This document shows, piece by piece, positions 49,921 to 61,953 of a DNA stretch of 64,000 nucleotides. The position numbers and the translations under genes were made by a program. How positions within the stretch are numbered: the stretch's first letter is position 1; the number at the start of each line of letters is the position of its first letter. The notes beneath the pieces are model-generated. The model ran no database searches. It was not told where the DNA came from and was given only the letters and a program-made list of their open reading frames with translations. Origin of the DNA: Lichenostomus cassidix (taxonomy: Eukaryota > Chordata > Aves > Passeriformes > Meliphagidae); contig CM039179.1 in NCBI GenBank assembly GCA_008360975.2, forward strand, positions 61,852,666 to 61,916,665, in the 5' to 3' direction.

Positions 49921-51569
49921 TCTTTGAGCTTATCCATTTCCATGAGCATCTAACATCACATTTTACAAGAATGGTACTGGTACTTGGAGGTGCATGCTGG
50001 GAATGAAGTTACAGCCCTAAGTTGCAGCTAGAGAATGCCCTTAAACTTGACTTCCATTACTCTAGTCAGACATGTCTAGCCCCCAAGGCTGTAAAGTATT
50101 AACTCAAGCTGCTGAGATTCAGGTGCTCTTATTGCCTGACTCTGGAATCAGTTGGATGAGCCTTGTATGAAGCATGTTAAGCTTGACAGGTCTGTGTCTG
50201 GCAATATTATAATGGTCCCATGGCATTGCAATTAGTTAATCTGATTTCTTCTCTGACTACGCTGTTGATGGGAAAGAAATAGCTCTATATTACTTGCTTT
50301 ATGGGGGGAAAAAGAAGGGGAAAAAATTGGTACGATCTCGTCTTGGTTTCTAGTGTAAGTAGAAAGTTTGTCTAATGTAAGCAGTAAGCAGTTTGAATTA
50401 AATAAAAAAGTTAAAGCTGTGGGCATTTTACTTAGTATTTTCAATTAATGTACCAATATTTATCATAACTTTAATAGCATTTTCTTTATCTTAATTGGAT
50501 GCAATCTGATTAACTGAAATAATAAAGATTCATGAAGATTGCTAACATTAAAGAGAGGAAAAAGTTCGTTAATTTCATTATCTGATTATTTAAAAGCAAA
50601 TGGTGCTTTTATTTTATAGAAACTCAAACAATGTTTTTAAATGGACTTTGTACTGGGTTTCTTGAAAATGGAAGGGCTAGAACTTTGTGCATAAAGGACT
50701 TTTGCTGGATCCTCTTTCACAACTGTGTACAATACAAATACAGGGTGGTGTGTCATCTGTTGGAAAATGCATCACATTGTTAGATGAGACCTCAGGAGAG
50801 CCCCTTGTAGTTCCACCCTGTTCCATTCGAGTTTATTGCTACATTCTTGATGTATAGTTGCAGCTGTGAAACTATTCAGACCTCAGTCACAGAATTACTG
50901 TTAGTAAGAAATAGCTTTGAATTAATTTTGATTAACTCTTGTCCTATTTGTACTTCAAAAAGTAGTCATAGCTGCCTTATCCTATGAACCACTGTCAGGC
51001 AGGCACTTGATAGTTGTGAAGGGCTGTAGACACTCTGGGAAGGAAAACAATCTTCACGGTTGTGGAGCAGCTCTTGTGGCCACTGTTTTTCCAGAGTTCC
51101 TCAAAACAGGGCAAGTTCCTCATACATGCCCAGGCTGTCACAACTATGTTAGAAGCTTATAGGGCCTGACATTGCTTTGCCTCCCTGCCTTCTCTGATGC
51201 TAAAAGTTACTGAGTACCTAGGAGGTTACTCTCCCTTTCCTTCATTTTCACCTGTGCAAGGCTACTGTGTGGTCTGTTCATGTTAGAATGTAATATCTAA
51301 TTAAACACTGCAACTTTGAATCCAGGGATTTTTAATTCTGTTCTTATTTTTTCCCTTTTTTTTTTTTTTACTAGTAGATGAATCAGCAGCACATGGCTTG
51401 ATAGATGTGGCTGTGCATGTGTTATTAATAGTAAATTAATAGTTGTCCTTTTTTTTACTGTCTGTGAAATGACTGAGGTTTTGTCAGCTTTCATGGCTTA
51501 CATGATCATGTCTCTCTTCAACTTTATTTAAAATCATGGTAATAAAAGTTCCCCTTCTTCCTTTTGCAG

Positions 51570-51699
51570 ACATGCAGCAATGTGTTTTACATCTAAAGCA
51601 GTTTATTATCCAAATGAGGGAAAGGAAGAAGAGGCAGAAGATAACAAGGTCATTACATATAGGCTAGCTGTGCAGAAATATAAACAGCTCCTGTGTAAT
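51570..51699 (+). other. Candidate cryptic or cassette exon in intron 3 (130 nt)
   Basis: A good acceptor (CCTTTTGCAG ending at 51569) and a good donor (AAT|GTGAGT at 51700) bracket 130 nt. One frame is open throughout and reads SKAVYYPNEGKEEEAED and ITYRLAVQKYKQLL. Entered from exon 3 in phase 1, however, the FNDC3A frame meets TAG inside the segment, and 130 is not a multiple of three. If spliced in, it would truncate the protein. I do not recognise the open-frame product. Confidence 0.25.
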
Positions 51700-54600
51700 G
51701 TGAGTTTAAGACCGGTTACAAGCATGTAAGTTCAGCCACTTAAAGCCATTAAGAAACTGTAATCATATGGGGTTTCAAAGTTGGAAGGGCCAAATTCACT
51801 GGAAGTGAATACAGCTGTCCTCAGTGCTGTTCTTGTTTCTTTATGCCAAAGTGAAGCTCTTTCTCACACTGTAAAGGGCTTTCCAGTTGTCCTAGAAAAC
51901 GCAATTGTCTAGAGCAGCTGCTCTAGGACACCATCCAAAGAGCCTCAGATTTTTTTCAAGTGACTGTAGAGCATCCAATAATTCGTACATGGGTCTCAGG
52001 TTAATGGTACTGGAGCTACTAGAAAAGCTGACTACAGCTTCCTTCCCTTTTGATTAATCAGCTATTCAGTGAGGATATGGTTTATCTCCTTTGCTTATTC
52101 TTGATTTGTTTTTCCAGTAGCCCATTCATCAAAAGTTTCACTTATCATTTCCCTTTGATGCTCTATGTATGGGCTATTTTCATAAATACCATGTATAATG
52201 TGTTTCCCTTGGATGGTCTTTGCAGTTCAAAGGTTGAATGGATGTGCCTTTCAAAGCAACTGAAGAAAGAGCTGCAGTAAGAACTATAAATGCCAAACCA
52301 GTAGTATATATGATTGCTACTTAATAATTCTTAAAAGAAGTTAATATGGAATTGTAGTTTCAATAAGATGTGAGTAAACTATATGAGTAGGAGAGTGAGT
52401 ATTCCTCATGATGACCTCTTCCTAATGAAGTCTGGCAACAATTCTGAGAAAATCTAATGAAATATGGAGAGATCATTTAATATAGATGGACTGTGCTGAC
52501 CAAAGAGCACAGCAGGACGGTAGGCTGAGACAAAGTCCCAAAGTAGAGAAAGCTCTACTCATAAAACACAGTTTTAGCAAGCCAGTTCCCAAAACAATCC
52601 AACCAACCAAAGCTAAAACAATCAAATTCCTGGGAAGAGATAGGCAAAGAACTGTTAGGTCCAGGAGCAGTAAGTTAATGATATTGCAGCCTTCTCTTCT
52701 AAGAAAGACGAATGAGTCAGAATGAAAGTTGACAGATAGAAGGAGAAAAATGTCTACAGAGAGTTGCCAGCCTTTCTATTTTTCTCTGTGTTTCCCACAA
52801 GTTGTCTTTAAGATAGTCTCTTCAAAGATAGCATTTAAGTGAAGCAATACTGTGTTGCATCTCCAGCTGCCTTAGACTTGAAGAGGTTGTACTCTGAAAG
52901 GCACCACTCTGTGGACAGAGTTAACTCTTATGGTTTATGCAGCCAAGACATCTCAGTAAAGCTCTTAAGTAGCCGGTAGATTTGGAAAATTATATTAAAC
53001 CTGCTTAAGTTTGCATTTATTGTTTTTGTTATGCTTTCCATATACTTTTTATTTTGTTTCTTGTTTTGTGATCAAGCAAAGATTTTGGATCACATTCTGT
53101 TAGATGTACCAAAAAAGAAAACTGTTACTTTGACTCTTATGTAGCTTTTAAATTCAGTTAAATCTGAAATCTTATCTGACTTTTTACTCTTGTTTTACAA
53201 ATGATAGTACATACAAATAAACCTACCTTGCAGGCAGATCCTTGGCATGCCTAAAGCCCAAGGTGAGTTTGAGAATTTAAGAAGCTAAACTATGTTTTTT
53301 CTGAAAGAGTATTTTTTTCTGAACTGGAATCAAAAGCAGAGTGACTATCTCCAAATAGAGTGTGACACTGCTGACAGTGCAGTTTTGGGGACTTGTTACA
53401 ATGCAATGCATTAATGAGTGAAAATATTCAGTAAGTTACAAGGGCAGTCTGAGCAACTGGAACCAGTTAAAGTTCTTCCAACATGAATGAGTTTTAAAAA
53501 TCACCTGCTAAGATAGCTGAAAAATAAGAATGGATATCAGCAAATACTGATCAGAGGTGCAGAGGATTGGCTAGCGTGAGTCTAGCTTCCACTCATTTCC
53601 CTGATTTGTACCACAAATGGATACAAGAGGACTGTCAAGCAGGAGGTTTTTGAGATTGATTGTTGATGGTTTGATCACTTTTCACTTCTGGCCCCTGGAT
53701 GTTAGAACAGTGTGTTTCTACACAGGTTGTAAATCTCACATGATATCTACGTCGCATTTTCAATAAAATATTTGTGAAAGATATGGGTTTATGCTTACTA
53801 CACCCTTCTAATGCTTATGCAAAGAAAATTGCATGAACAGGAGGAAAATGTACCTTGGAAATACCCTATCTTTTCTTTTAATTGCAGCTATATCAACATC
53901 AAAGTTTCCTTGCGTTACTTTCCAGCAAAGATACGACACAGAGTAGATTAGTAATATGTCCACACCACTTTCTGTGTTTCTCTGTCATACAGAGCACTGA
54001 CTTCTCTACAATAGCTTTCCAATTGTGCATTATGTTCATAGAATTTCAGTGTGTTGTCATTTTTTATTTTTTTTTTAGTTACTGAGCCATGTTCTCTCAA
54101 CTGAAAAATAGATCCACTGTTTATAATGGGAAAGAATCTAGTCTCATATTGGTGACAGTAGTTAAGTAGATGGGTATTGGGTTTGGAGTTTTTTTCAGAA
54201 GCATATAAATGTATGTTGCTGGATCATCTTTTTGCATGGTGCTACTATGCTGCTGGGTCTGGGCAAGAAATACAGTAAATGTTTCTGTGCAGCTTCAGAG
54301 AGCTGGAAAAGATGGTCTGAAAAGCCTCAGAACATTCCACAGAGAAAAAGAGCCTTCACATTGGGTAAGGTTATATCTATTTAGGATATAATTTTGGTGG
54401 ATATGAAGGCAGTGGGAAGCAGGTAGGACTAGAAAATGCAGGTGTAAAGAATTGCAGGTATGCAGTGGAGTCTTGAGGCCGGATACTTACTTGCATGTTG
54501 CCTGTCTCCTTGAAAGCATAGCACAGAATATTTTGATCTCTATTTCCAAAGAACTTCAGCAGAGTGAATATACCTTTTTTTTTTTTTTACGTTTCTAAAT

Positions 54601-55009
54601 TGTGCATGAAATAGGATTGAATGCAAAAGCATGATGCACAGCTAGCCTAGGATGTAAATATATTCCTTTGTAATCACTCAGTAATCAATGCAGTTGGGTA
54701 TCTTTCAGCTAATGAGACATTCTGGAGATACTTGGTATTTCAGCAAAGCTGATCATCCAGACAACTCTAAAGGAACAGGAAATCCATATTCCAGAGTGGT
54801 ATAAGATCAACAAGAATATGCATTAGTTGTCTAAAGTAATGTTGTTTGAATAGTACCACGGAACTGGGTGAAATGCAGTTATATAGGATGCAAGGTCATG
54901 CATAAGATTAGTAAATTATAAATGGGGATCTCCTCACTTGAAACTTGATAAGGAGGAGGAAGAAGCAGGCAACATATTTGACTCACAAGATAATACTTAT
55001 TTCCAGTAT

Positions 55010-55230
55010 AACGTATCTGTAAAGCTCACTGTGATCATAAAATGCATCAGGACAGTTGTTAGTATAGCTTGCGATGTTTAGTAGCATTTTACAGGATTCT
55101 GCTGAGATTTCAACTGTAATTTGATAACTCATGTTTACAAAAGATGAAGTGAAGATTATTCCAGGTATTGCAAAAAAGAACTGTGAGGATATTCAGGAGA
55201 ATATCCTTGCTTGGCTGAAAATGAGCTTTG
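55010..55230 (+). mobile_element. Ancient CR1-like remnant
   Basis: Sense text resembling the ORF2 C-terminal region of old CR1 subfamilies can be followed: GCATCAGGACAGTTGTTAGT, then CATGTTTACAAAAGATGAAG, then the AGGTATTGCAAAAAAGAACT area and AGGATATTCAGGAGAAT. It is highly diverged and its borders are vague. Confidence 0.4.
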
Positions 55231-56952
55231 GTAGAAAACAACAGGGATTTTTTAAAAATAAATTAATGCCAGAGCGAGTCTAGAGCCCAGTTGACTATCA
55301 AATGGATGTGAAATACTTTTATGTAATTACAAGAAACCTTCTGGCTATTTAGGAGAGTGGGGCTCTAGAACAGCAGTCCCCTGGGGAGACATATGGGTAA
55401 AAGAACTTTTTTGGGATTGGTCTTCATGCTACATAAAATCCATTTATGGTGAATCTTGATGTACGATAATGGGGGAGAGGAATGAAATTGCAATTGCTGG
55501 TGAATAGACTTGATTCATGAGGTATTTTTCAGGCCTTGAGCCCTCATGGTCCAACAACAGAAAATTTACATCTCCTTCATCCAGACAGTAGTGAAACAAT
55601 AAAAAGGTTTCTGCACAAAGGACACATTTACTTTACAGTTGTTAAGCAATTTTCTTGTGTCAGCTCCTTCATGGAGGGATGAATTGACCCATACATAATG
55701 TATAGTAAGGAACTCTACTGTATGCATGTGTCTCTTTTCCTTTCTTCTGGTTTGGAATGACAACCTTTATATATCTGAGCCAAGTTAGTTTCATCCCTGG
55801 CCTCTTGTTTGGCACAGGTAAGTAGATTCCTTACATAGTTCTTTCTGGCTCCAGGTTCATTTTAGATGCCAAAGCAGTGAGTGTATTACTTTCTAAAACA
55901 TATTTGGTTACAAAGCAAATTGAATTTGATGAGAACACTGCAGCAGTATAGGCTTATCTTTGTTACTGATCCCAGCTTACTGCTTTTCCAGATACCTTCT
56001 TTCTGATAGTACATGTTTATTAACATTGCTGAAAGCTTTTTATCAACAGAAGCCTTTGTCATGGATGCTCTTAGTATTTGAGCTTACATACTTCCCCTGT
56101 GTGGTAACTTGCTTGAGATTTGTAGAAAATAGTTCCTCATTGAAGTGATCTATATAGAGTTCATTGTGGAGGATGAAGGAGTCTTTGTCACATAAAACAC
56201 CAAGAAGACCAAATTTTAAACTTGAAATTCCAAAACAAATTTAAAACATACAGATTTAAAAGTCTTTATTAGTTATTAGTTAGATTGCAGACCCTGAAAA
56301 ACCCTTTCATATCACTTTCAGTAATAAAATGTGAGGTTTGCAGTGCGAATTGTCTGATAGTGTTTGTTAAGGGATTTGTGCAATAGTAGAAACATTTCAC
56401 TACAGAAGAGGCTGTAGATGTTTGTAGCAAGCATAGTGCCTTTCTGTTTCTGACTGACAATATCATTTTTTTTAATGTGTATCCTGATTTGGGGTTAATT
56501 AATTTGAGATCAAATTTCTGCAAAGCTTTTTGAACCTGAAAATTCTTGTGTGTGGACCCTAAGTCATTAGCAGAACCAGAAGTCTTAATCTAAGTGTTTA
56601 TTTATCATGTCAGTTGCAGTGATAACAATGTTCAAGATCAGTAGCTTGTCACACTTATTTCCACTGTCTTCAGAGCATCCTCTGTTATAGCTATATTCAT
56701 AGGCTTGTCTTGTTATTAGTGAAAAAGACAAGAGAAAAGTATGTCTCTGGGAAGAACTGTGATTGTGAGGGGTCATGTTTAAGGTGCTTAGATTCCACCT
56801 TGCCTGTAATTTAGATTTAGCTGCAGAAGTCTCAGATGCAGCCCAGATCACCCACTAAATAATGATCTAATCCTAGCAAGTATGATCAATCCATTGCTTC
56901 TCCTGTTTTGACCGTGGAATTCCCTACATGCCTATAATTTTACAAAACATGA

Positions 56953-56967
56953 GGCGGCAGGGGGCAG
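56953..56967 (+). promoter_or_regulatory. CTCF-like motif
   Basis: GGCGGCAGGGGGCAG carries a perfect AGRGGGCR core within an AT-rich region. The upstream CCA part of the motif is not well matched, so this is a weaker candidate than the site near exon 2. Confidence 0.3.
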
Positions 56968-57314
56968 TCAGAAGCCAGACATCAAAAACAGAGACAGTAT
57001 AGAGTCAGTATATAAATGTTGCCTTTCTGACTCTCTAAAAGAAAGGCTGCTTGTTTACTTGGACTGTATTAAGTTTATCCTCAAATGCAAACAGTATCAT
57101 CAGCAGGAAATTGTTTAAAGTACTTGCTCACAATCGAAAAAAATCTGAGCTCTGCAAATACCGCAGAATCTGAACCTGTGGCTCCCCAATTCCACTAGTG
57201 TCCCCCTTAACCATGAGGCTCCAGAATATTCTGAGCTGGCCTTTTCTCTATGTTGTTTTTCGGAGATGGGCATCTTCACCTCAAAAAAAGATTCTGGAGG
57301 GAAAATCTTTTTTT

Positions 57315-57444
57315 TGGAAAAGCAAGCTGCCTTTTTCTGCTGATGTAATGGGGATTCCTCTATGATTTCAGTGAAGTCATGGAAAAGCAAGCTGCCTTTT
57401 TCTGCTGATGTAATGGGGATTCCTCTATGATTTCGGTGAAGTCA
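57315..57444. repeat. 65-bp tandem duplication, two copies
   Basis: The 65-bp unit beginning TGGAAAAGCAAGCTGCCTTT is present at 57315-57379 and again at 57380-57444. I find a single difference between copies (TTTCAGTG versus TTTCGGTG). Such high identity implies a recent duplication, possibly still polymorphic, or an assembly artefact. Confidence 0.95.
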
Positions 57445-59015
57445 TGGGTTCTGCTTCCTGTTTTAAAGCTGGCTCTGAATTTTCCACTTAGAAGCTCTTG
57501 GATTAAAGGAGTTAAGTGTTTTCCATTCCAGTTTCTAGTGGTTCATCTCCAGCAGAAGTGACCCAGGTTATTTCTTAGTTTGGTGTTCATAGCACTCTCC
57601 TAAATAGGAGCAAGCTGTGGTAAATGTGCAGGAGCAGAGACTTGTCCTCTGGAGGCAGCCAGTGAATCACGCTGCTGAAGCCAAGTGTTTGCTTTAGGTG
57701 CTGCACTGTAAGGTGTAAGACATTAGATGTTTTCAATTTGGTCTTAAGTCTCTCTTTTGTCATATGCTTTGCCTGGGTATAAAATTATTTGTATAATTTG
57801 CCTGGGTCTTGTTCCCTGCAGTTTGTGTCATGATAGAAGAATTTCTCATCACAAATGTCATCTTTTGAATTTTCAGCTTCAGGGATTGTTTTCTCCACTC
57901 ATGATTTGAAACAAAACTATGTTATAAAGGGTTACTTCAAAATTTATTTCATGGTTAAGAAACCTACATCTGAACATTTGTTTGTGTAACTGCAGTGTTG
58001 CCAGAAACTTTGTTGGTGGACTCAAGTGAACACCTCAAATGGAGACAGAAAAATAATGTGTGTGAAAAAAATGCATGTGGTGAGTGAGAAGAGAGGTAGA
58101 CCTGTAGGACCGAACTCTTTCCATTGCTTAGTATTGTTACAGATAATCTCTTTATCTGATCAGAACAACAAACTCCCCTAATGAAAGAATTGCATCTAAG
58201 AGAGTAAAATTTCAGTGAGAGAGAGCTGTTGGATAGGAGGGGTTTTTTAAAAACCATCAGTTGTTACTAACTTTTTACCTTATACTGAGAAAAAGATTTA
58301 GCCCTGTTTTTGCACCAAGAACTCTAGTGGTGGAGCCAATGTCTTTCTAGATTTACCTGTTTTTCCTTTGTCTGCTAAATCATGTAGAATCCTGGATTAT
58401 CAGATTTCTGGAAAGCTGAAATACCCCACATCCTGCTAACTTTGTTTTATATCTTTCAGTTAGGAGTGACCACTCACAAACTGGTCTCTTTAAAGAAAAA
58501 CATGTTGTATGTATTTTGCATACTAGAAGGATTTCAGCTGTTTATAATCATAATAATTTTTGTTCTGCTGGGGTTTTATTTTAAATGGACACTCTGAATC
58601 TGAATTGTATTTATTTATAATTAGATTGAAACCTAGACAACTCAAAGGTTTTCAAATGAAAGTACTTGTTATTAGTAGATTCAAGGGACTCTGAGTAGTA
58701 CATCTTTAGGCATGTCTGCTTCAGATAGAAATAAAGATTTGAGTTGGGCGCTGAATTTTCTCTTGGCAGCCTTTTCTGATATGATTTTTTTGCTGGGGTT
58801 TCTGACACTGTATATGATGTATTAATCCCAGTTTGCTCAAACAGATTTATTTTCTTTATATCCATGGAGTCTTCTCTCTTCTCCACAATTTTAAACTACT
58901 TTACCCTAGAAGCTGGTAAAATTGTTCCAGCATTTATATGAATGCTATTGATTTTCTTAATCAATACATTAGATTTGTATAAATAATATTCAGTAAGTTA
59001 TCTTCAAGTAATTCC

Positions 59016-59064
59016 ATGTATGTATATGTCTGTGTATGTATACATACATACGTGTGTATGTGCA
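59016..59064. repeat. (TATG)n / (TACA)n microsatellite
   Basis: Imperfect ATGT/TGTA units pass through a palindromic centre (TATGTATACATA) into ACATACATACG and GTGTGTATGTG. It is a compound, length-variable simple repeat. Confidence 0.85.
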
Positions 59065-61129
59065 TAATAATTTGGGGAGGGGTAATGTTGAAAAATTTGC
59101 ACAAAGGAAAGGAGGCTTCTTTGAATGCCAGCTGAGACAGCAGAATGTGCCTGATAATTCTGCATTCTAGTTTCAAGCCAATGTAGCCAGGTAAGTAAAA
59201 AAAATAACAGTGTAAGAAGTTGAATATCAGGATGATGAAAATGCTTTTACAAGTAATTATACTATGTAATATTATTCTTAGCAAAATAAGGCAGGCAGGG
59301 GGAGGAAGTTGAAGTTAACACTTGTTCCCTCCAAGATCTGTCTTCTCTGGATCAACACAGTCTTTTGTAGAAGACACTGTCTACACACCAAGACCTGCCA
59401 ACACTTGTGATTTTCACTCTTAACCACAAGCAGCTGTCAGTAGCAGTGGTTAACTTTTTAACTTCCTGGTCTGCAGTGCTATATGGGGGGAAAAAAACAA
59501 AACCCACCTATTAGAAAAACACCAATTCTAGTGGTAACAACTGTTAGATGATTAAACTGTAGATTATTCTGAATGTTGTGAATCAAGTGCAACATGATTA
59601 AGCAGTATGCACAAATATTAAATTTTAGTCTGAAAAAGTTACAGATTTGTACTGCTTAGCATGAGTGCTAGGAAATTAAACTCTCCTTGAAGAAAAAGCT
59701 AAGCAAATATGCAGTGCAGCTAGATTAGAATGAGTGCAGATTGTTTTTCCTGCTAATAATAATAACAACATTTTTTTCAAAGTTTCTTTGTATGGTATAT
59801 CACATTTGACTCCCTTTGAAATGCAGCGATTTATGGTTCACCCAATATTTAAATTGGAACACTATGAGGGAGTGAACGATTTTTTGACTTAACTCTTCCA
59901 CACAGTTACTAAATCATTGCCATAAGGTGGCAAACTAAACAGAGTAATTTAACAGTCCAGGCTGCACAGTACAAAGTGTGTGTTGTATTTCCACGTTAAC
60001 ATATTTGAATCATTGTTACTTTTTTTTTAGTGAAGTAGAATAGAGTTCATCAATGTGCCGCACAGTTGCTTCAGAAAGTAGGTATGAAAACTCTTATTAT
60101 TGAAGTATCTCAACAACTAGGATAATTCTTCTTCAAATTCCCAAGTGTAACTTTGTGTTATGAAGTTTGTGCTGTTCAAAGGCATGGACTTGCAGTCTTT
60201 TTTTAATCACAAAATTGCACCGTGGTCATTGTTTAGAAACAAGTGAAATAAAAGTACATTTAACATTTGAACATAGAAACCATTGTCACCTCTTTCCTTT
60301 GAAAGTACATCAGGCCATTATAAAAGAAAACTGATAGCTGCATTTGTGATAAAGTGCTATAGGAACCTGTCATCTCTGCACTTTGCCTGAGAACGGATTT
60401 TCTAGTGAATATGTATGTGTGGTTTCATGGGAAAGATCAGGATATCATTAGGATGTAATCTGTAGAAATAGTCTAGTTAGACTTCATGGCTTTCTTCTCT
60501 TTTATCCATTATTCCAAAGCCTCTGTAGATGAAACTGATGCTTCCCACCCTCCCCCGCCCTGCTTTTTGAAAGGAACTATCATAATGTTATACCTTTAGT
60601 TTTTCCTTTTGTTTGCCAGCCTGCGGTCTACTGATAGATTTCCTTTTTTTTTCCTAGTCAATTAATACATTTCAATTGATGTTGCGGCTTTGTCAGCTGC
60701 TGTTCCCCGGCCTTGATGGCAAAAGTAGACAGATGGATGGGGGAAGGGAAGGGATTGTTTTGTCAGGATGAATTTAGAGCATAAGGGATATGTTAAATTG
60801 TGACAGCATTGCCAGCTGAAGTCTTTTGATCACCTGTGTCCTTGCAGCCATCCCAGTTCCTTCTTGTGCTTCTTCTCCAGCTTAGGCCAAACAGTAAGTT
60901 CTGTGCTTGCTTTCCTTTTTTATTACTTGCTTTTGTTATGTTGCACCTAGTATGTGTAAAGCTGCTGAGCTTAACTTAAAGCACTGATTTGGAAGTATTT
61001 TCCAGGCATGGTTTATGGGACAAATGCAGACCAATTGGTGGTGGTTGTTGTTACCGAGTTTTTTTAATTAGTTGTAGCTGTTGGGAACCCAAAATAAAAC
61101 TTTGAAGTTGTAGCCCTTATGTAAAAGAC

Positions 61130-61500
61130 AGAGTGGCGCAACTGTTTGTGGCATCTGGGCCCATTGATTTACTGCAGCCCATCAGTATTGGAGGGGTGTG
61201 CTGCTACGTCAGCTGGCACTCTATTGTTTCAGCTGCTGTGGCCTTTGTGTTTGATCCTGTCAGTGCTTGCGTCAGTGATGCATATCATCGCCCGTGTGAT
61301 GTCAAAGTGTGGGTGTTCGGTTATAGAGCCATAGTTAACCTAATGTGCTGCAGTAAATCCTGAATGCTATTTCCTCCTGGGGATAGCAATGATTCATCGC
61401 CGTTCACATTAGACTAATGCTAAGTATAGCAGTGTTCATGAGCCGCAGTATCCACATAGATTAGTATCAAAGTCATCGCAGTTCTCCAAACGCTGGGCCG
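61130..61500. promoter_or_regulatory. Candidate distal promoter or enhancer element upstream of the internal CpG island
   Basis: About 370 bp of non-repetitive sequence retains scattered CpGs and many factor-like words: CTACGTCAGCTGG (CRE/E-box), TTGCGTCAGTGATGCATATC (AP-1 and octamer-like), GTGATGTCAAAGT, CTATTGTTT (SOX-like) and GCAATGATTCATCG. The open frames across it have no protein family. The position 170-550 bp ahead of the internal CpG island suggests a conserved regulatory element. Conservation itself cannot be seen here. Confidence 0.35.
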
Positions 61501-61619
61501 GAAAGCGTTTGTTTGCAACCAGATCTGTTTGTGCACCCCCTTTGTTAGGTGTAAACTGATTAGCAGGTCAGCTCAAGGAAAATCCCCTGGAAAGACTGGG
61601 CCTAAGTAATTCTTTAGCA

Positions 61620-61641
61620 CTTAATTATGCTAATTAACGTA
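61620..61641. promoter_or_regulatory. Paired homeodomain-type TAATTA sites
   Basis: CTTAATTATGCTAATTAACG contains two TAATTA/TAATTA-like cores 10 bp apart, just before the second CpG island. They are candidate homeodomain binding sites by motif only. Confidence 0.35.
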
Positions 61642-61789
61642 AAAGCTTTGAGCTAAATGACTCGGATCGCACTGGGCAATGGCAGCCGGTAGATTACAGT
61701 CCCGAGCGGAGCGGGGAGCCCCGCGGGAAGGCAGAGGATGCCGCTCTCGTTGGGGGCAGTGCCCCTTGCAGCGGCGGCGCGGGCAGGGC

Positions 61790-61942
61790 GGGGCGCGGGG
61801 CGCGGAGAGCCGCGGGGCGGAGCGGAGCGGAGCGGGCCCGGCCCAGCGCGCACCTGAGGGAGCCGCCCCGCCCCGCCCCGCCCAGCCCCGCTGCCGCGGC
61901 GCGCCGGGAGCAGCCGCCCGCCCGGCCCGGCCCGGCCCGGGG
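61790..61942. repeat. GC-rich short tandem repeats
   Basis: Runs of GGAGC (about 61817-61838), CCCCG (61863-61890) and CCCGG (61919-61941) units fill the core of the second CpG island. They would be prone to length change and to sequencing error. Confidence 0.85.
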
Positions 61943-61946
61943 TGAA

Positions 61947-61953
61947 ATGAGCG
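61947..61953 (+). CDS. FNDC3A: FNDC3A alternative first coding exon (short isoform start, Met-Ser-Gly)
   Basis: ATGAGCG is followed by a consensus donor, G|GTAAGG at 61954. The ATG has G at -3. The coding part is only seven bases: Met, Ser and the first base of a third codon. This ends in phase 1, exactly as exon 3 does (ACAG|GTAAAG), so the same downstream exon can be read in frame and the third residue would again be Gly. The product would replace the first 58-59 residues of the long form with Met-Ser. That agrees with my memory that the human short FNDC3A isoform lacks 56 net residues. Too short to be found as an open frame, it is supported by the island, the Kozak base, the donor and the phase match together. 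Confidence 0.75.

Noticed and set aside
52486..52725. 79-codon Lys/Arg-rich plus-strand ORF
   Set aside because: No known motif and no good flanking splice sites. It looks like chance.
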